Source: Sedimenticola sp. | GTDB taxonomy: Bacteria > Pseudomonadota > Gammaproteobacteria > Chromatiales > Chromatiaceae | Assembly: GCA_026985055.1 (NCBI GenBank) | Contig: JALSQZ010000013.1 | Location: 124,001 to 188,000 of the forward strand | Length of the DNA: 64,000 nt | Direction of reading: 5' to 3' | Part shown: piece by piece, positions 49,409 through 58,350 of the stretch | Position numbering within the stretch: position 1 is the first letter of the stretch | How the letters are laid out: each line of letters opens with the position of its first letter | Program-made: the position numbers and the translations under genes | The notes under the pieces: model-generated | Database searches by the model: none | Told to the model about the DNA's origin: nothing | The model's input: only the letters and a program-made list of their open reading frames with translations

Positions 49409-50929
49409 ATGGACGGAACATTGGCTGAAGCGGATTCGGTAGCAACACCGGGAAAAGAGGCGGATACTGGTGGCAAAGACAACCAGGACAAAGAACGGAT
49501 TCTTGTGTATGCACATGACAGCAAGGAAGCCCATGACCTGGAAATGGTGCTTCAGTTTGCCGGGCATGTTTTCACCGAAGTGTTTGCCCTGGATCAACTG
49601 GAGAAGGAGCTTGAACAGAACCGCTTTTTGACGGTGATCATCACTGGCAGTATTTCCGAATCAGACCAGCAGCAGCTGGCTAGAATCATCTCTCATGCAG
49701 CGCCGGATATTCTACCCGTCGTTCTGTATGAATCCCCTGAATCAGATCAAAAACCGCTGGTGCTTGCCTATCCTGGTGAATGGATCACTCTTTCCCTTCC
49801 CCTGGTCAATACGGAGTTTTCCAGAGCTCTTGAGCAGGCGCGCGCTCGCGGGAACTCATGCCAAAGCACTTCACGCAGACCGACTCATCTCTTTCGCAGC
49901 CTTACCGGTCGCAGTGCGGCCATTCAGCAGATCCGCAGGGACATTGAAAAAGTGGGACCGACGGATGCCAATGTTTTGATACTGGGCGAATCCGGCACGG
50001 GAAAGGAAGTGGTGGCAAGGAATATCCATTATCACTCCAAACGGCGGGGAAAGACATTTGTGCCAGTCAATTGCGGCGCCATACCACGGGAATTGCTGGA
50101 GTCAGAACTGTTTGGGCATGAAAAAGGAGCGTTTACCGGAGCGCTGACGGCGAGGGACGGGCGTTTTGCCCTGGCTGAGGGAGGGACGCTGTTTCTGGAT
50201 GAAATTGGCGAGATGCCCATGGACATGCAGGTCAAGCTGCTGCGCGTACTGGAAGAACGAACCTATGAACGGGTGGGCGGGAACCGGCAGATCAAGGCGG
50301 ATGTGCGCATAGTCGCAGCCACCAATTGCAATCTGGAGAAAATGATTGCAGAAGGAAAGTTTCGTGAAGATCTGTTTTATCGCCTGGAAGTCTTTCCCAT
50401 AAATCTACCGGCGTTGAGAGATCGCATCGAGGATGTTCCCCTGCTGATTGCGCAGCTCAATGATCGGCTGGAGCATGAAAAAAACTGCTCTGTCGATTTT
50501 TCTACCCAGGCAATAAAGGTGCTGTCGGAATATGCCTGGCCGGGAAATGTGAGAGAACTGGCAAACCTCATCGAGCGACTGGCAATCCAGTATCCCAACA
50601 GCGTGGTGCAGGTGCATGATCTGCCGCCAAAGTACCGGGGAGGCCATGTATCCGCAGATGACAACGGCTTGCAACTGGAATTCTTCAATGAACCCAGACA
50701 AAACAATCTGACGGGCTCTCCCGAGCCTGCCGTGGCCACGCCAAAACTCCCTGCCCAGGGGCTTGACTTGAAGTCCTACATTTCCGAGGTGGAAATGCAG
50801 CTTATTACCCAGGCTCTGGAAGAGACCAATGGCGTTATTGCCCATGCGGCCAAGTTGCTGGGCTTGCGCAGAACCACGCTTACGGAAAAAATGCGCAAGT
50901 ACGGGCTGAACCGTCCCAAAACCGCGTAA
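49409..50929 (+). CDS. fleQ: Sigma-54-dependent flagellar regulator FleQ
   Basis: The 506-residue protein has an N-terminal FleQ/receiver-like domain, an AAA+ domain with Walker A GESGTGKE, the sigma-54 contact loop [15 protein letters not shown], and a C-terminal Fis-type HTH ([21 protein letters not shown]). The receiver-like domain lacks an obvious phospho-acceptor pattern, as in FleQ. It should activate the sigma-54 promoters seen before flgA and flgB. The ATG at 49409 is 8 bases from AAAGGAG. Confidence 0.93.
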   Translation: MDGTLAEADSVATPGKEADTGGKDNQDKERILVYAHDSKEAHDLEMVLQFAGHVFTEVFALDQLEKELEQNRFLTVIITGSISESDQQQLARIISHAAPDILPVVLYESPESDQKPLVLAYPGEWITLSLPLVNTEFSRALEQARARGNSCQSTSRRPTHLFRSLTGRSAAIQQIRRDIEKVGPTDANVLILGESGTGKEVVARNIHYHSKRRGKTFVPVNCGAIPRELLESELFGHEKGAFTGALTARDGRFALAEGGTLFLDEIGEMPMDMQVKLLRVLEERTYERVGGNRQIKADVRIVAATNCNLEKMIAEGKFREDLFYRLEVFPINLPALRDRIEDVPLLIAQLNDRLEHEKNCSVDFSTQAIKVLSEYAWPGNVRELANLIERLAIQYPNSVVQVHDLPPKYRGGHVSADDNGLQLEFFNEPRQNNLTGSPEPAVATPKLPAQGLDLKSYISEVEMQLITQALEETNGVIAHAAKLLGLRRTTLTEKMRKYGLNRPKTA

Positions 50930-51019
50930 GAAACGGCGGGAAAACGAGGCCGGTTTTTCCTCCTTGCTCGCTACGATCACCTGAACCCGACAGACTCCTG
51001 GACGGATTTTTTGTCCGCC

Positions 51020-51634
51020 TCAGTCCGCGTTTTTTTCCTGTTCCTGGGCAAGCCGGCGTCTCTCGCGCGCTTCCTTTTTCAGGACATGACAGATGATCAG
51101 ATCCATATCCTCTTCGCGCATGTTTTTGAATTCCACACCAATCTTGTAGGGATAGCGCTCATCCTCGGCGGCTTCATTGCGCTGACAATAGACGACCTTG
51201 GCATAGGTAACGATGCCGGTATGGGAGGGCAGCAACAGCAGCCATAGTTCCAGCAAACTTCCCATTTCCATGGGTTTTTCCGCATGGAAGGAAGTGCCGC
51301 TGGCACTCAGACTCACCTGACGGGTAGGCATGTCTATCAGATCGTGTTCGGTTTCGAATGCCAGATCTGCAAGCAGGTCGAGTTTTTCATCGATCGCCTT
51401 GAGATAGGCTGCCAGCTCCCTGGATTGCTGTTCCAGTTTGGCGCGTGCCGGACGCAGTTTCTGATCGATGGCAAAAAAACGCGCCTTGATGGTAAAACTG
51501 CCTATATCTTTCGATGAACGCTTTGTTCCCGGCAGGGACTGCAAGTCGGTTACCTTGCGATATTTCAGAATGACCTGATCGGCTATGCGCAGAAAACTGC
51601 GGCGCTCGGAAATCTGATGACAGGATGGTTCCAT
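51020..51634 (-). CDS. PilZ-domain protein in the stator operon
   Basis: The 204-residue protein has ERRSFLRI near residue 10 (RxxxR-like arginine motif), a helical middle, and a PilZ-like barrel with SLSASGTSFHAEK in place of a strict (D/N)xSxxG. It follows pomA and pomB by 38 bases, so it may tune the motor in response to c-di-GMP. The second motif is degenerate, so binding is uncertain. Confidence 0.85.
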   Translation of the reverse strand: MEPSCHQISERRSFLRIADQVILKYRKVTDLQSLPGTKRSSKDIGSFTIKARFFAIDQKLRPARAKLEQQSRELAAYLKAIDEKLDLLADLAFETEHDLIDMPTRQVSLSASGTSFHAEKPMEMGSLLELWLLLLPSHTGIVTYAKVVYCQRNEAAEDERYPYKIGVEFKNMREEDMDLIICHVLKKEARERRRLAQEQEKNAD

Positions 51635-51672
51635 TGTTCAAATCCTCTTTGTCCCGTAATGAGCTTGGTTCT

Positions 51673-52569
51673 TCAATCGTTTACCGCTGCTGGTTGTGAA
51701 TCCTCTCGAAGTGACCCTGTATCCTTCCCCTTGTCGGTGTTTTCCGGCACCGGAGAACGGGGCGGTATGTCCTTGTCTTCGCCATATACCAGTGCAACCT
51801 CCACACGACGGTTTTTTGCGCGATTGGATGGCGTGTCATTGGGCGCCAGAGGCCGGGTATCGGCGAAAGCCTTTATCTCGAACCTTTCCTTGTCGATAGT
51901 GCTGTTTCGGCTCAGCTCGTGGAGTACGGTAACTGCACGTGAGGCGGACAGTTCCCAGTTGGAGCGAAAATGGGAATTGTGTATGGGTAGATTGTCCGTG
52001 TGCCCTGAAACCACAATCTTGCCGTTGCTGTGTTGTATGGCCTTGTTGATTTTCATGATGACTTCCTTGAAAGGTTCAATCATCTGTGCGCTTCCGGAAG
52101 GGAAGGAACCTTTTTCCTGAATTCGAATGACGATCTTCTGATCTTCGATGCTGACTTCGATAAGTCCTTTTTCGATTTCATCTTTCAGCGCCAGCTTGAT
52201 TTTTTCTCCTTCCTTTTCGAGATCTGATTTTTTCCTGTCCCGGTTGGTGCCCAGCACCGGAAACTGATTGTAATCATCTGCGGTGGACTGGCGCACCTGA
52301 TTCAAGGGCGTGGGCTTGGTTCGGCCTGGAGAAAACTCTCTGGCAATGATATTGATCCCCTTGGGGGGATCCTTTACCTTAACTTGCCGCTGTACGCCAA
52401 AAGCTTCGCTCATGGAGCCGGCCACCTGTTTGTATTTCTGTGCATCCATTTCCGAAAATGAAAACAGCAGAACAAAGAATGCCAGCAGAAGAGACATCAG
52501 ATCGGCAAAGGTCATTACCCACATGGGTATGCCTTCGGGGCATTTTACCGTTTCACAATTGTCACTCAT
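51673..52569 (-). CDS. pomB: Flagellar stator protein PomB/MotB type
   Basis: The 298-residue protein has KCPEGIPMWVMTFADLMSLLLAFFVLLFSFSEMD in pieces, with the ion-binding Asp23, one TM, a plug/linker and an OmpA-like peptidoglycan-binding domain (VVSGHTDNLPI, ELSASRAVTVLHEL, NRRVEVAL). The FADLMSLL...FSFSEMD pattern is typical of sodium-type PomB. It pairs with the pomA gene 49 bases upstream. Confidence 0.92.
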   Translation of the reverse strand: MSDNCETVKCPEGIPMWVMTFADLMSLLLAFFVLLFSFSEMDAQKYKQVAGSMSEAFGVQRQVKVKDPPKGINIIAREFSPGRTKPTPLNQVRQSTADDYNQFPVLGTNRDRKKSDLEKEGEKIKLALKDEIEKGLIEVSIEDQKIVIRIQEKGSFPSGSAQMIEPFKEVIMKINKAIQHSNGKIVVSGHTDNLPIHNSHFRSNWELSASRAVTVLHELSRNSTIDKERFEIKAFADTRPLAPNDTPSNRAKNRRVEVALVYGEDKDIPPRSPVPENTDKGKDTGSLREDSQPAAVND

Positions 52570-52618
52570 GATCGTCTCTCTCGCCTGTTCACGCCAGGCT
52601 CATTCTTTCTTTTGCTAC

Positions 52619-53377
52619 TCAGGCAGCCTTGTCGGAACTTTCTCCATCGGGCAGATATGTCTGCAGCATGCCTTCTATCACTCTTGGGTTGAGTCCTTCC
52701 TGGATAGCACTTACGCCTTCCAGAATCATGGATTTGTTGATCCGTTCTTCCTTGTTGCGATGAGTAAGTTTGTCCGCGATGGGAAGCGCCAGGGCATTCG
52801 CAATGACTGCTCCGTAGAAGGTTGTCAGCAGAGCCACCGCCATGGCCGGTCCCAGAGCCTTGGGATCGTCCATGTTGGACATCATCTGTACCAGACCGAT
52901 GAGAGTGCCGATCATTCCCATGGCCGGGGCGACATCGCCAATAGCCTTGAATATGTTGATTCCGTCTTCGTTTCTTTCAATGGACAGATTGATGTCCTGT
53001 CCGAGCATTTTTCTGACGAAATCGGAATCGTGGCCATCCACCAGAAGTTCGATGCCTTTTTTAAGAAACTTGTTTTCCACTTCCACCTGTTCCAGACCCA
53101 GCAATCCTTCCTTGCGCGCAATGTTTGCCAGCTCCACACTTTGTTCAATGAGTTCGGTGGGCTTTTGTGATTTGTAGATAAACGCCTTGCCCGCCACCTT
53201 GAATGCTCCCAGGGTAAGCGACAGGGGAAATTTCATCAGGGTTACCATCAGTGTTCCACCAACTACGATCATCAGGCCCGGAACATTGATGAACATGCCG
53301 AAATCGCCGCCCAATACGATAGAAACAGCTATGGCGCCGAATGCGCCAATTAGCCCGATCAGGGTTGCCAGATCCAT
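52619..53377 (-). CDS. pomA: Flagellar stator protein PomA/MotA type
   Basis: The 252-residue four-TM protein begins MDLATLIGLIGAFGAIAVSI and has the MotA loop with R/E residues and the TM3-TM4 signature GDVAPAMGMIGTLIGLVQMM and AVALLTTFYGAVIANALALP. The start is typical of the sodium-driven PomA group. A sigma-28 promoter lies about 80 bases upstream. Confidence 0.94.
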   Translation of the reverse strand: MDLATLIGLIGAFGAIAVSIVLGGDFGMFINVPGLMIVVGGTLMVTLMKFPLSLTLGAFKVAGKAFIYKSQKPTELIEQSVELANIARKEGLLGLEQVEVENKFLKKGIELLVDGHDSDFVRKMLGQDINLSIERNEDGINIFKAIGDVAPAMGMIGTLIGLVQMMSNMDDPKALGPAMAVALLTTFYGAVIANALALPIADKLTHRNKEERINKSMILEGVSAIQEGLNPRVIEGMLQTYLPDGESSDKAA

Positions 53378-53712
53378 ATTCTGTATCTCCTGTTGATGTG
53401 GAAACTGCCGGTTACCTGAATGAAGCTGCTCATCAGGTATTGTTCATGCCTAGAATGTCGGTTGCTGCACAGATTTCTTTAGGTAAAAAGCTGAATTGGC
53501 ATGGATTTGGCCGCTGAAAATGTCAGCTGTCGGCGGGAGCATGGAAAAGTTTTCTCGACGAAATTTGTCCTGACGCAAAGTGAAACAATTGCGGCAGATT
53601 CTTGCACCGGTGAGATCCGGGTTTTTGTTCAGGATGCAGACCCTGCAGGCGGAATGACCAATACCTGAACAAAGCGGAACAGAGATGGCCAGTCCGGCCC
53701 ATTGCCAAGGGC
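53378..53712. other. Gap between the GGDEF gene and pomA
   Basis: These 335 bases hold the sigma-28 promoter of the pom operon at 53455-53481 and AGGAG before pomA. Between 53482 and 53712 I see no gene; a weak large-loop stem GTTCAGG/CCTGAAC near 53633-53680 might end the GGDEF transcript. Confidence 0.55.
53455..53481 (-). promoter_or_regulatory. Sigma-28 (FliA) promoter of pomA-pomB-pilZ
   Basis: On the minus strand TAAA (53481-53478) is followed after exactly 15 bases by ACCGACAT, close to the FliA consensus TAAA-N15-GCCGATAA. It is about 80 bases from the pomA start. Confidence 0.65.
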
Positions 53713-55332
53713 CTATCCCGAATGAGACTGATTGCGGCCTTTGTGCTTGGAACGGTACAAGGCCTGATCGGCTCTTTCAAATGCCTCGGCAGGACTGTCA
53801 CCTTTCTTGAATTCACTGACACCGCATGAAATGGTGATAGTGACCTTCTTTTCCCGAAAATGGAATGCGCAGGTTTCAATGGCATCGAGCAGTTTTTGCG
53901 CGATTCGCATCGCCCCTTCCGCATCGGTTTCAGGCAGCAGCAGCACGAATTCATCACCGCCATAGCGGGCAATAAGGTCGGTTTCCCGGGTCATTTTCTG
54001 GAGCTGGTTGGCGATGATGCGCAGGGCCTTGTCTCCGGCGCGATGGCCGTATTTGTCATTGATGTGCTTGAAATTGTCGATGTCCACAATCATCAGCGAC
54101 AGAGGTTGGTGGTAGCGCTTCCAGCGTGTGTATTCCTGCTTCAGGCGTTCTTCATAGGCGTAGCGATTGGGTATCCCTGTGAGAGTGTCTGTCAGCGCCT
54201 GCAGGGAATGGGTACTGACCGTCTGGCGCAGTTGCTCTGTTTCACTTTCCAGCTCGTTCAGTCGCTGGAGAAGGCGTTCGGTCTTTTCTTCTGCCGCCTG
54301 AATCAGTTCCTGTTCCTGGCTTCTGTAGGTCTCCATGTGGCTGCGAATGGCATCCACCCGGTCCTGCACCAGAAGTTTGAGTTGCCCCAGATCGGTTGCG
54401 GTTTTTGCCTGGGATTCAATATCACAGGTTTGTTCCTCGATCTCTTCTTCCAGTTTGTGGTGGCATTCCTGGATGGCGCGGTTGCTTTCACTGGAATCCG
54501 CTATCGCTCCATCGATAAGGGTCAGCCGATTCATCAGTTGTTCCAGAAAATCTTCCAATCCCTTGCGTTCCCGGTTTACGACATCGCGTATGTCGCGAAT
54601 CAGATTGCTGATGCCTGAAATCACCCGGGGAATATGTTCTATGTGGAAATCCTTTCCCAGGATGTTTTTGATATCGTCGATCTGGTCTTCCAGTTCAGCA
54701 GGGGTACACAAGTCATCCAGCAGGCGCAGAAGTTTTTCCTGGATATCCGCCAGCAATGATGCATTCACTTCCTCACCGTGACCATGATTGTCGCTGTTTT
54801 TGAAGAGCGAGGAAAACAACCCTTTTTGTCGGGGTGCGGGAGCCTCGACACTCTTTTGTTTCTGCTGGAGCGCCTGATTCAGGATGGGAAGGCATGCCTC
54901 AAGAGCAGAGGCGATTTGCTCGTTGCTTCGGGCGGTAGCAGTGTCGGCAATGATGCTGTCCAGGCTTTCCCTGATTGTGTCGGGCAGCTGGAGGGCGCGC
55001 AGAAAATCCGCCAGCATCCGGCCTGCTTCTTCGGTACGCATGGGCTTGTTGTCACCGGCCTGCATCAGAAAGCGATACAGTTTTTCGGATATATCTTTGA
55101 GATCCGGCAATTGCGTGGTTTTGCGCAGTTGTTCCTGCAGGGGGCCCAGCATCTTGTCCAGGTCGCTGTCCCAGCCATTGGTGGCCAGGATGAGACGTGT
55201 CAGGATTTCCTGAAAATATCTGGCATCCTCTTTCATGCGTATCTCGTCGTCTGGCTCCGCTTGGGTTGGAGAGATCTCCAGCGATATGACTTGCCTGTTC
55301 GGTTTCTGGGTTTTTCTGTTTAACCTGGACAT
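53713..55332 (-). CDS. Soluble diguanylate cyclase with helical N-terminal region
   Basis: The 539-residue protein has a roughly 370-residue helical and coiled-coil region without TM segments, then a GGDEF domain with DTLTGIPNRYAYEER, MIVDIDNFKHINDKYGH and the active motif GGDEF at 458-462. RETD five residues earlier is a proper RxxD inhibitory site. It lies between flgN and pomA and has a near-consensus sigma-28 promoter, so it should be made with late flagellar genes. Confidence 0.9.
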   Translation of the reverse strand: MSRLNRKTQKPNRQVISLEISPTQAEPDDEIRMKEDARYFQEILTRLILATNGWDSDLDKMLGPLQEQLRKTTQLPDLKDISEKLYRFLMQAGDNKPMRTEEAGRMLADFLRALQLPDTIRESLDSIIADTATARSNEQIASALEACLPILNQALQQKQKSVEAPAPRQKGLFSSLFKNSDNHGHGEEVNASLLADIQEKLLRLLDDLCTPAELEDQIDDIKNILGKDFHIEHIPRVISGISNLIRDIRDVVNRERKGLEDFLEQLMNRLTLIDGAIADSSESNRAIQECHHKLEEEIEEQTCDIESQAKTATDLGQLKLLVQDRVDAIRSHMETYRSQEQELIQAAEEKTERLLQRLNELESETEQLRQTVSTHSLQALTDTLTGIPNRYAYEERLKQEYTRWKRYHQPLSLMIVDIDNFKHINDKYGHRAGDKALRIIANQLQKMTRETDLIARYGGDEFVLLLPETDAEGAMRIAQKLLDAIETCAFHFREKKVTITISCGVSEFKKGDSPAEAFERADQALYRSKHKGRNQSHSG

Positions 55333-55653
55333 TGTGTTTTGCTCATGTTCAGCCTTGGCAGTGGTGATTACTTCGCCGTTTCCCGTTTCAGGACATCAAC
55401 CGCAAGGAAATGCCCCTGAATGTTGTTCTTCATACCCTGCGCCGACAGCCAAGTTGCTGCCGCTGGTTTTTCGACCGTGAGCCAATTCCGCTCATGCCTG
55501 TATATCGGCATGATTTCAATTAACTTTAGAGGGTAATGTCGCGATACCCGAAGGGGCCTGGAAAAACGCCTTCGGGATGCTGCTCGTGGGACGAGGCAGG
55601 CGATTTTGGCCTGTGATGATACAGAGAATGGAAGAGGGGACAGCAGGAGGCTG
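55333..55653. other. Gap between flgN and the GGDEF gene
   Basis: These 321 bases contain the sigma-28 promoter at 55502-55528, a hairpin CCCGAAGG/CCTTCGGG at 55547-55576 that could end the flgMN transcript, and a stem GACAGC/GCTGTC at the flgN stop. The GGDEF mRNA would have a leader of about 160 bases. A 21-codon frame begins in it but nothing supports its translation. Confidence 0.6.
55502..55528 (-). promoter_or_regulatory. Sigma-28 (FliA) promoter of the GGDEF gene
   Basis: TAAAGTTA (55528-55521) and GCCGATAT (55509-55502) with 15 bases between TAAA and GCCG are almost exactly the FliA consensus. It points at the diguanylate cyclase gene. Confidence 0.8.
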
Positions 55654-56148
55654 TCAGGCCTGACCCAGCAAACGGGATTGTCTGGTCGTCATGGTGCTGC
55701 CTTTGGCATCGTAGTTGACATCCTCGGGTTCTGTATCGCGTAACAGGCTGATGGCATGTTGCATGTGCTGCTCGTTCAGTTTGATGATGGCACCGTTCAT
55801 CTGGTTGACTTCCCGGCAGCTGGCGGTGAGCAACAACAGTTGCTGCCACAGGGCGAGCAAGGCGTCAGCTTCTTCCTGAGTTTCGAGGAAAGCCTCCATG
55901 TCGGTGGAAGAAGAGTTTCCCGCCCATGAGGCGCGAAGCTGTTCCCGTTTTCGGGCAAAATCCTTCAGCTCATCGACAAGCCGGTTCTTTCGAGAAACGA
56001 GTTCAGACAATTCCTGCATATTTCCACTGGAGCCGAGCAGCAGAGTCTCCTGATTCAGGATGTGTTGCAACTTGTCCATGGCGGCATATTCTGCCTGCAA
56101 CAGTGCATGCACATCGGCAGCGTGGGGCGTGCTGGTATTCGGTTTCAT
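55654..56148 (-). CDS. flgN: Flagellar export chaperone FlgN
   Basis: The 164-residue, almost fully helical protein with a LLQAEYAAMDKLQHIL start and a VNQMNGAIIKLNEQH region near the end matches FlgN, which escorts FlgK and FlgL. It follows flgM by 11 bases, the usual order. Confidence 0.87.
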   Translation of the reverse strand: MKPNTSTPHAADVHALLQAEYAAMDKLQHILNQETLLLGSSGNMQELSELVSRKNRLVDELKDFARKREQLRASWAGNSSSTDMEAFLETQEEADALLALWQQLLLLTASCREVNQMNGAIIKLNEQHMQHAISLLRDTEPEDVNYDAKGSTMTTRQSRLLGQA

Positions 56149-56159
56149 ATCCTGTCAGC

Positions 56160-56480
56160 TCAGGGCTTGGGCTTGAGTGCCATGTCGAGTTCCATCATTT
56201 TTTCCGCGATCCGGGCGGGATCCACGGAATAGGAACCATCCATGATGGCCTGTTTGACCTGTTCCACTCTTTTTGTGTCTACTACCGGCTGATTATCCAC
56301 GGCAACTCCCAGTTGTCCCAGACGAATGGCTGTTTCAGACAGGCTTACCGTATCGTTTACGGATGATTTTCCCGTGGCCTGGCGTGCGTCCGCGGCGTTG
56401 GTTTCATTGCCGTCAACGCGCTTGGAGTCTCCCGTCCTGGGAGTGACGCCAGAACCCAAATTGTTGATATCAATAGACAT
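56160..56480 (-). CDS. flgM: Anti-sigma-28 factor FlgM
   Basis: The 106-residue protein starts MSIDINNLGSGVTP, has a disordered N-terminal half and the C-terminal FliA-binding part (VDTKRVEQVKQAIMDGSYSVDPARIAEKMM). The ATG at 56480 follows GAGGAAA. A sigma-28 promoter at 56523-56549 gives the usual autoregulatory loop. Confidence 0.94.
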   Translation of the reverse strand: MSIDINNLGSGVTPRTGDSKRVDGNETNAADARQATGKSSVNDTVSLSETAIRLGQLGVAVDNQPVVDTKRVEQVKQAIMDGSYSVDPARIAEKMMELDMALKPKP

Positions 56481-56522
56481 TATCAAGTTTCCTCGTAGAT
56501 TTGGTGTACCTGTTCACCTATT

Positions 56523-56549
56523 GGATCGGCGTAGCAGGTCATTACTTAA
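56523..56549 (-). promoter_or_regulatory. Sigma-28 (FliA) promoter of flgM-flgN
   Basis: TTAA (56549-56546), 15 bases, then GCCGATCC (56530-56523) on the minus strand is close to the FliA consensus and lies 40-60 bases before flgM. Confidence 0.72.
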
Positions 56550-56597
56550 GTCAAAATATTGACGGTTTTTCAAAGTGTATCAGGAATGAGACCTGGA

Positions 56598-57320
56598 TCA
56601 CTTGCCATAACCGCCCACCAGTACTTCACCGTTGGCAGTAACGGTTCCTTCAACAATACGCTTGGAGGACATGTTTTTTACCCTGATCAGTTCTCCCCTG
56701 GCGCCGCTGGCCATGGCTTTGCCCTGCATGTGTACGGATATGCCCCTTGCCTGTGATATCAGCACAACATTCTGACCTCTTTTGATGAGAGTTTGCGCCT
56801 TTATCATTCCGGGGGTGAGTGCAATTCCCGCGCCCAGATTGCGTTTCAGTCTCATTCCCACCAGTCTTTCAGCGTTCACATAATATCCTTGCGGCAGTTT
56901 GGCCAGATTACGTCGGGCCAGTTTCAAATGGGCAGGGGTGAGCAGGGTATTTCTGGGCAGTGCTTCTGTGGTGATGACTACCTTCTTGAATATGTTGACA
57001 GTAACCGGGACATACAGGCTCCAGGATTTGGTTCCGGGACAACGTATTCCCACTGTGGTATTGCCTGTGGTTCTGCCGCCATTGGGGAGAAATGCCTCAA
57101 GCTTCTGATCACAGTCATGCAGGCGAAGTCTTGGGTCAAGCCTGCCAACCTGAATTTCCACATCTTCGCCATTCATGTCCCTGGTGTAATCCTCCATGAA
57201 AGCCCTGGCCAGGGATACAATGCTGTCATGGCTTTGAAAACCGGAGTTTTCAGCCGCACTGGTCGTCTGGATCCAGAGAGCAGACAACAGAACTGAAATC
57301 GGAATCAACGGGTAGCGCAT
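56598..57320 (-). CDS. flgA: Flagellar P-ring assembly protein FlgA
   Basis: The 240-residue protein has a signal peptide (MRYPLIPISVLLSALWIQTTSA) and a C-terminal SAF/ChapFlgA domain with RRNLAKLPQGYYVNAERLVG and VTANGEVLVGGYGK. It is the periplasmic chaperone for FlgI. It has its own sigma-54 promoter. Confidence 0.94.
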   Translation of the reverse strand: MRYPLIPISVLLSALWIQTTSAAENSGFQSHDSIVSLARAFMEDYTRDMNGEDVEIQVGRLDPRLRLHDCDQKLEAFLPNGGRTTGNTTVGIRCPGTKSWSLYVPVTVNIFKKVVITTEALPRNTLLTPAHLKLARRNLAKLPQGYYVNAERLVGMRLKRNLGAGIALTPGMIKAQTLIKRGQNVVLISQARGISVHMQGKAMASGARGELIRVKNMSSKRIVEGTVTANGEVLVGGYGK

Positions 57321-57368
57321 ACTTCTCTAATTACACGGGGTTACTCGGTTTCTTGTTCTTAACCTGTC

Positions 57369-57384
57369 AGCAATATTCATGCCT
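57369..57384 (-). promoter_or_regulatory. Sigma-54 promoter of flgA
   Basis: The minus strand reads AGGCATGAATATTGCT, with GG and GC 10 bases apart and the TTGC core of the -24/-12 consensus TGGCACG-N4-TTGCA. It is about 50 bases from the flgA start. Confidence 0.78.
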
Positions 57385-57597
57385 GATGGTCAGGTATTTT
57401 TGTAACGTATGCGGTAAGGCATTGTAAATAATGTAAAAAATGGATTATATGGCGATCAGTCCGGATGTCATTGCAGTGTTTATAGTACTCAGAAATCATT
57501 TTTTGTGCTGCGCAAGACATCATTTTGACGCTTGAGTGACAGGAATACTCCCACTGCCTGATCATCCGTCTGGCAGGGCTGCATGTTTTTCCCCTTA

Positions 57598-57748
57598 GGG
57601 GATCTCGAAAAATTCCTTCCATGGAATTTTTCTTGTCGCAAAGAGAAAATGCGATTTCCTCTTTGCTCACATTTTCAATCACTTGTGGTGATCGAAAATG
57701 GTGGAACATCCCTGTCCCACTCGGGCATCTCGTTTTTTCGAGATGCCC
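57598..57748 (+). repeat. 151-bp multi-hairpin repeat, copy R3
   Basis: This is the best-preserved copy. Hairpins are GAAAAATTCC/GGAATTTTTC, GCAAAGAG/CTCTTTGC, CATTTTCAATCAC/GTGATCGAAAATG (one mismatch) and GGGCATCTCG/CGAGATGCCC around TTTTTT. Same orientation and length as R1. Confidence 0.9.
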
Positions 57749-57902
57749 TTTATATATAAGAGGTGTCTCCAAAGTTCGAGACGTGCTATTGCTCCTGCTG
57801 GTTTGCCGCTCATGGCAGCCAGCGGCAATAACTTGCCGTGTTGCCGTTGCCTGAGGCTATCTGTTAATCGCAACATATTGAAAATACGAAAAAAGTTGGT
57901 AT

Positions 57903-57919
57903 TGGCATGAATATCGCAT
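57903..57919 (+). promoter_or_regulatory. Sigma-54 promoter of the flgB operon
   Basis: TGGCATGAATATCGCAT has GG and GC separated by 10 bases and matches the -24/-12 consensus. It shares 13 of 14 core bases with the flgA site (GGCATGAATATYGC). The flgB ATG is 34 bases downstream. Confidence 0.8.
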
Positions 57920-57952
57920 TGTAATTCTCGAAGATTTAAGTTGGAGAGAAAC

Positions 57953-58348
57953 ATGCCGCTATCATTCGATTCTGCTCTGGGTATACATGTCAAGGCGCTT
58001 GAAGTGCGTGGCAAACGTACCGAACTTCTGGCGTCCAATATTGCGAATGCGGATACTCCCGGCTACAAGGCCCGGGATATCGATTTCCGTGCAGTGCTGT
58101 CGAATGCCCGTAATCAAACGGGTTTTCACCTGCGCAGTACCAACGAACGGCATATTGCCGCGGGAAACGATTCCGTTTCCTCATCTCTTCTCTACCGTGT
58201 CCCACTGCATCCTTCCCTGGACGGAAACACCGTGGATGGGCAGATGGAAAAGGCTGAGTTTTCCGAAAACGCCCTGCGCTATCAGGCCAGCCTGACATTT
58301 CTGGATCGCAAATTCAAAGGGCTGATTGGCGCCCTCAAGGGAGAATAG
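57953..58348 (+). CDS. flgB: Flagellar basal body rod protein FlgB
   Basis: The 131-residue proximal rod protein has the rod-family N-terminal motif LLASNIANADTPGYKARDIDF and a C-terminal helix (LRYQASLTFLDRKFKGLIGAL). The ATG at 57953 follows GGAGAG. It is first in the rod-hook operon. Confidence 0.96.
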   Translation: MPLSFDSALGIHVKALEVRGKRTELLASNIANADTPGYKARDIDFRAVLSNARNQTGFHLRSTNERHIAAGNDSVSSSLLYRVPLHPSLDGNTVDGQMEKAEFSENALRYQASLTFLDRKFKGLIGALKGE

Positions 58349-58350
58349 AC

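Larger units (their letters stand above)
57321..57952. other. Divergent control region between flgA and flgB
   Basis: These 632 bases carry a sigma-54 promoter facing flgA (57369-57384), the full hairpin repeat copy R3 (57598-57748) and a sigma-54 promoter facing flgB (57903-57919). FleQ sites must lie here but no consensus can be drawn by eye. No gene is seen; open frames over R3 are repeat sequence. Confidence 0.75.

Noticed and set aside
55340..55480. c-di-GMP riboswitch in the leader of the GGDEF gene
   Set aside because: The leader is about 160 bases long, but I could not find the conserved GEMM core or its tetraloop-receptor pattern.
57598..57748. CRISPR array
   Set aside because: The repeated blocks are different hairpins, not identical repeats with unique spacers, and no cas gene is present.
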